This document shows, piece by piece, positions 61,917-64,000 of a stretch of 64,000 bases of DNA. A program made the translations under genes and the position numbers. Position 1 is the stretch's first letter. The number at the start of each line of letters is the position of its first letter. Source of the DNA: Rhizobium sp. Q54 (GTDB lineage: Bacteria > Pseudomonadota > Alphaproteobacteria > Rhizobiales > Aestuariivirgaceae); contig CAMDBX010000006.1 in the NCBI GenBank assembly GCA_945889445.1, forward strand, positions 1-64,000, written 5' to 3'. The notes beneath the pieces are model-generated. The model was not told the origin of the DNA and did not search any database. It was given only the letters and a program-made list of their open reading frames with translations.

Positions 61917-62723
61917 TCAGTTAGCCTTGGGCAGCGTCATCTTGCCGACGAGTTGTGGATACTTGGCTGTGATCTCGTCGAACTTTCCGGTCTTGGCCAT
62001 GGCGGTGATCGCCGCGTTGAGCTTGTCCCTGAGCGCGGTATCTTCCTTGCGCACGCCCGCCCCCACGCCTTCGCCATAGATGCCCGGATCATCCTTGGGC
62101 TTGTCGACGATGGACTTCAGCTCGCAGCAGCCCTTGCCCTGGTCGGTGTCGAGGAAGTCATAAAGCGCCGAACTGTTGGCCAGCACATAGTCGAGGCGCC
62201 CCGCCGCGAGGTCGTTGTTGGCCTCGTCCTGCGTCGAGTAGGTCTTGAGCTCGACGCCCGACGGCACGAGGTATTTCGTGGCATAGCGCTCATGGCCGGT
62301 CGACACCTGCACGCCCAGCGTCTTGCCCTTCATGTGGTCGGGAGACGCATCCATGTCGCCGTTCTTGGCGCCGATGATGGCGGGCGGCGTATCATAGTAG
62401 AACTGCGAGAAGTCGATCACTTCCTTGCGCTTCTCGGTGACCAGCATGGAGGCGACGATCACGTCGATCTGCTTCGAGGTGAGTGCAGGGATGATTCCGT
62501 CCCACGCGGTGGCGACGATCTCGCACTTCTCCTTGACCTCGGCGCAGAGCGCCTCGGCGAAGTCGACTTCCCAGCCCACCCACTTGCCCGTCGCATCCTG
62601 CGAGGCGAACGGCGGATAGGGCTCGGCGGCAAGGCCGATCTTCAGGTCGGCCAAGGCAGGGGTGGCTGTTGCGAGCAGGGCCGCGAAGGCGGCTCCAAGG
62701 GCGATGCGGCTGGTACACTTCAT
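61917..62723 (-). CDS. Polar amino acid-type ABC transporter substrate-binding protein
   Basis: The 268-residue protein has a signal peptide (ending near ATPALA, residue 25) and an SBP_bac_3 domain: LKIGLAAEPYPPFASQDATG, VGWEVDFAEALCAEV, IDVIVASMLVTEKRKEVIDFS and GKTLGVQVSTGHERY. It binds an amino acid or related solute in the periplasm. It contains several cysteines (CCE near 205), unusual for the family. It stands alone with its own terminator; no permease or ATPase gene is in the window. The start at 62723 is preferred over 62729 because the GGGAGA site would be too close to the latter. Confidence 0.88.
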   Translation of the reverse strand: MKCTSRIALGAAFAALLATATPALADLKIGLAAEPYPPFASQDATGKWVGWEVDFAEALCAEVKEKCEIVATAWDGIIPALTSKQIDVIVASMLVTEKRKEVIDFSQFYYDTPPAIIGAKNGDMDASPDHMKGKTLGVQVSTGHERYATKYLVPSGVELKTYSTQDEANNDLAAGRLDYVLANSSALYDFLDTDQGKGCCELKSIVDKPKDDPGIYGEGVGAGVRKEDTALRDKLNAAITAMAKTGKFDEITAKYPQLVGKMTLPKAN

Positions 62724-62981
62724 CTTCATTCTCCCAGTATGCGTTGCGAGGTGTCGTGACGGCAGAGGAAGGATTCTGAAGGCAGACGTCCTCTCAAATG
62801 CGAAACTGCATGAAAGCAAGCGGCACAGCAAGATGATTGCTGACGCTCGGCGCGTCGATAACTGCAGGGCTCGACTATCTGTGCGGGCATCGGCGCTTGA
62901 CCCCGCTGCCACGGCGGCAATAGGCTGACGTCCGGCTGCGGCGTCGATGGTCTTCGCCCTCCCACAGGCGGTCAACCGGAC
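62724..62981. other. Divergent intergenic region
   Basis: No gene is seen between the binding-protein gene and the DUF3307 gene. Promoters for both should lie here, but no clear -35/-10 pair or palindrome stands out. A GCTCGACTA-rich segment near 62870 is not symmetrical. Confidence 0.35.
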
Positions 62982-63359
62982 GTGACGGACTTCGCTCTTC
63001 TGTTGCTACTCGCCGGCTTCCAGGTGAAGCACGTGCTGGGCGACTATGTCTTCCAGAATGCCTACATCCTCGAGCACCGCCGCATCTGGGGCCACCCCGG
63101 CGGAGTGCTGCACGTCGCCATCCACGCCGCGTTGACGCTGCCGCTGCTGCTTGTGGCGGGCGTGCACGGCGTCTTGTTCTTCGCCATCCTGTTGGGCGAG
63201 GCGTTGTTCCACTATCACGTCGACTGGGTGAAGGATGGCTGGATCAACCGCACCGGCCTGACGTCCAGCGACAAGCTCTACTGGTGGCTCACCGGCACGG
63301 ATCAGATGCTCCACCAGCTGTCCTATCTGGTGATCGTGGGGCTCATCGCCTCATCGTAG
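62982..63359 (+). CDS. DUF3307 family membrane protein
   Basis: The 125-residue protein begins at GTG (62982) and reads MTDFALLLLLAGFQVKHVLGDYVFQ, the typical DUF3307 N-terminus (HxxxD motif), with about three membrane segments. It also has HPGGVLHVAIHA and HYHVDWVKDGW with conserved histidines. DUF3307 proteins are inner-membrane proteins of unknown function that often neighbour transcription regulators. It converges with the TetR-family gene. Confidence 0.85.
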   Translation: MTDFALLLLLAGFQVKHVLGDYVFQNAYILEHRRIWGHPGGVLHVAIHAALTLPLLLVAGVHGVLFFAILLGEALFHYHVDWVKDGWINRTGLTSSDKLYWWLTGTDQMLHQLSYLVIVGLIASS

Positions 63360-63377
63360 GATGGCAGCAGTGGCGGA

Positions 63378-63953
63378 TCACACCGCGATCGAGCGCATGT
63401 AGAAATCAAGCATCGCCATCAGCGACTGCGGGTCACGCCGCAGCCGGCTGCGGAGCGCCGCACCCTCCCAGCAATCGACCAGCAGGTGCCCCATGCGCTC
63501 GGCATCGACGGATGCCGGAATGTCGCCCCGCGCCTTCGCCTCGGTCAGGCAAGCGACCATGCGCTCGCCGATCGAGGAGAAGCACCATTCGATCTTGCGG
63601 CGGAAGGTTTCGCTGGTGCCGGAAAGCTCCTGGCCCAGCCCGCCCATCAGGCAGCCCATGTAGCCGTCCTCGCGATACTTCTGCGACACGATTTCGAAGA
63701 AGCGGCGGATGCGCTGAAGCGGCGGAATGCTCTCGTCGCCGAGGCACATGTCCAGCGCCTTGTGCACTTCACCGATATAGGTGTCGATCACCGTGAGGGC
63801 GAAGTCCTCCTTGTCCTTGAAATGGTGGTAGAAGGAGCCCTTCGGCACGCCGGTCTGGTCCAGCAGCGCCTGAACGCCCAGGCTGCCATAGCCGTGCTCG
63901 AGAAGCATCGAGAGGCCGGCCTCGATCAGGCGTTGCTTGGTTGGCTGTGTCAT
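63378..63953 (-). CDS. TetR/AcrR family transcriptional regulator
   Basis: The 191-residue protein has an N-terminal helix-turn-helix (LIEAGLSMLLEHGYGSLGVQAL then VPKGSFYHHFKDKEDF) and a C-terminal TetR_C-type ligand domain. The DNA-recognition segment TGVPKGSFYHHF is of the NemR/AcuR-like kind, and cysteines (MCLGD, YMGCLM, EWCF) could sense reactive aldehydes or quinones. Its target is not known; no divergent gene is visible before the window ends. The start at 63953 has GAGAGAG upstream. Confidence 0.88.
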   Translation of the reverse strand: MTQPTKQRLIEAGLSMLLEHGYGSLGVQALLDQTGVPKGSFYHHFKDKEDFALTVIDTYIGEVHKALDMCLGDESIPPLQRIRRFFEIVSQKYREDGYMGCLMGGLGQELSGTSETFRRKIEWCFSSIGERMVACLTEAKARGDIPASVDAERMGHLLVDCWEGAALRSRLRRDPQSLMAMLDFYMRSIAV

Positions 63954-64000
63954 CACTCTCTCATAGGGCCGCCACGCGCTGCGGCGCAACGGCCCCGGCG

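Overview
The window is a GC-rich chromosomal segment of an alphaproteobacterium, most likely of the order Hyphomicrobiales (Rhizobiales). The marker neighbourhoods support this. They are zapA with 6S RNA and 5-formyltetrahydrofolate cyclo-ligase, split pntA genes preceded by an aa3 oxidase subunit IV-like gene, and rpmE divergent from an MsbA-like ABC transporter. The DUF1036, pyruvate kinase, N-formylglutamate amidohydrolase, DUF1244 and GapR block and the cell-cycle proteins RcdA, TrcR and GapR also fit. All gene calls come from reading translations and motifs; no database search was possible.

Region by region. 1-4.3 kb: a tandem pair of secreted PHP-like DUF3604 proteins (the first cut by the window edge), a membrane-anchored parvulin and a HupE/UreJ-type membrane protein, ending against a decayed tRNA-Arg 3' half. 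4.6-7.8 kb: a polyamine-type ABC importer (binding protein and two permeases) without its ATPase. 8-14.3 kb: YmdB-like phosphoesterase, 5-formyl-THF cyclo-ligase, 6S RNA, zapA and DUF4164, divergent from tkt, pgk and a ThiE-like gene, with no gap gene between tkt and pgk. 14.3-29.1 kb: Sel1-repeat protein, two acyl-CoA ligases, a frameshifted PAP2 phosphatase, a DUF2189 protein, an MFS/SDR/SDR/GNAT operon, a trimethylamine-dehydrogenase-family flavoenzyme, TrcR with an SDR, and a quinone oxidoreductase.

29-39.9 kb: a candidate small RNA, a sigma-54 promoter in front of rcdA, a lytic transglycosylase, TPR and small secreted proteins, L31, an MsbA-like exporter, a MotA/TolQ-like plus OmpA-like pair, and a type III polyketide synthase, methyltransferase and exporter operon. 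40-53 kb: pntA1-pntA2-pntB, an M3 peptidase, a TPC-type metal P-type ATPase, a sigma-54-dependent response regulator, an L,D-transpeptidase and an M15-like peptidase with a CtrA-type box. 53-64 kb: gapR, DUF1244, N-formylglutamate amidohydrolase, DUF1036 and pyk. These are followed by two related nitrile-hydratase-leader-like proteins that look like an orphan peptide natural product locus. The end holds a TPR protein, L36, a MaoC hydratase, FucU/RbsD with ribokinase, an amino-acid binding protein, DUF3307 and a TetR regulator.

Most of the window is ordinary housekeeping sequence. The most unusual parts are the putative RiPP precursor pair at 57.2-58.1 kb, the DUF3604 cassette with its tRNA remnant at 1-4.4 kb, the polyketide operon at 36.8-39.9 kb, the sigma-54 and small-RNA signals at 29.2-29.3 kb, and two families of dispersed palindromic intergenic repeats.
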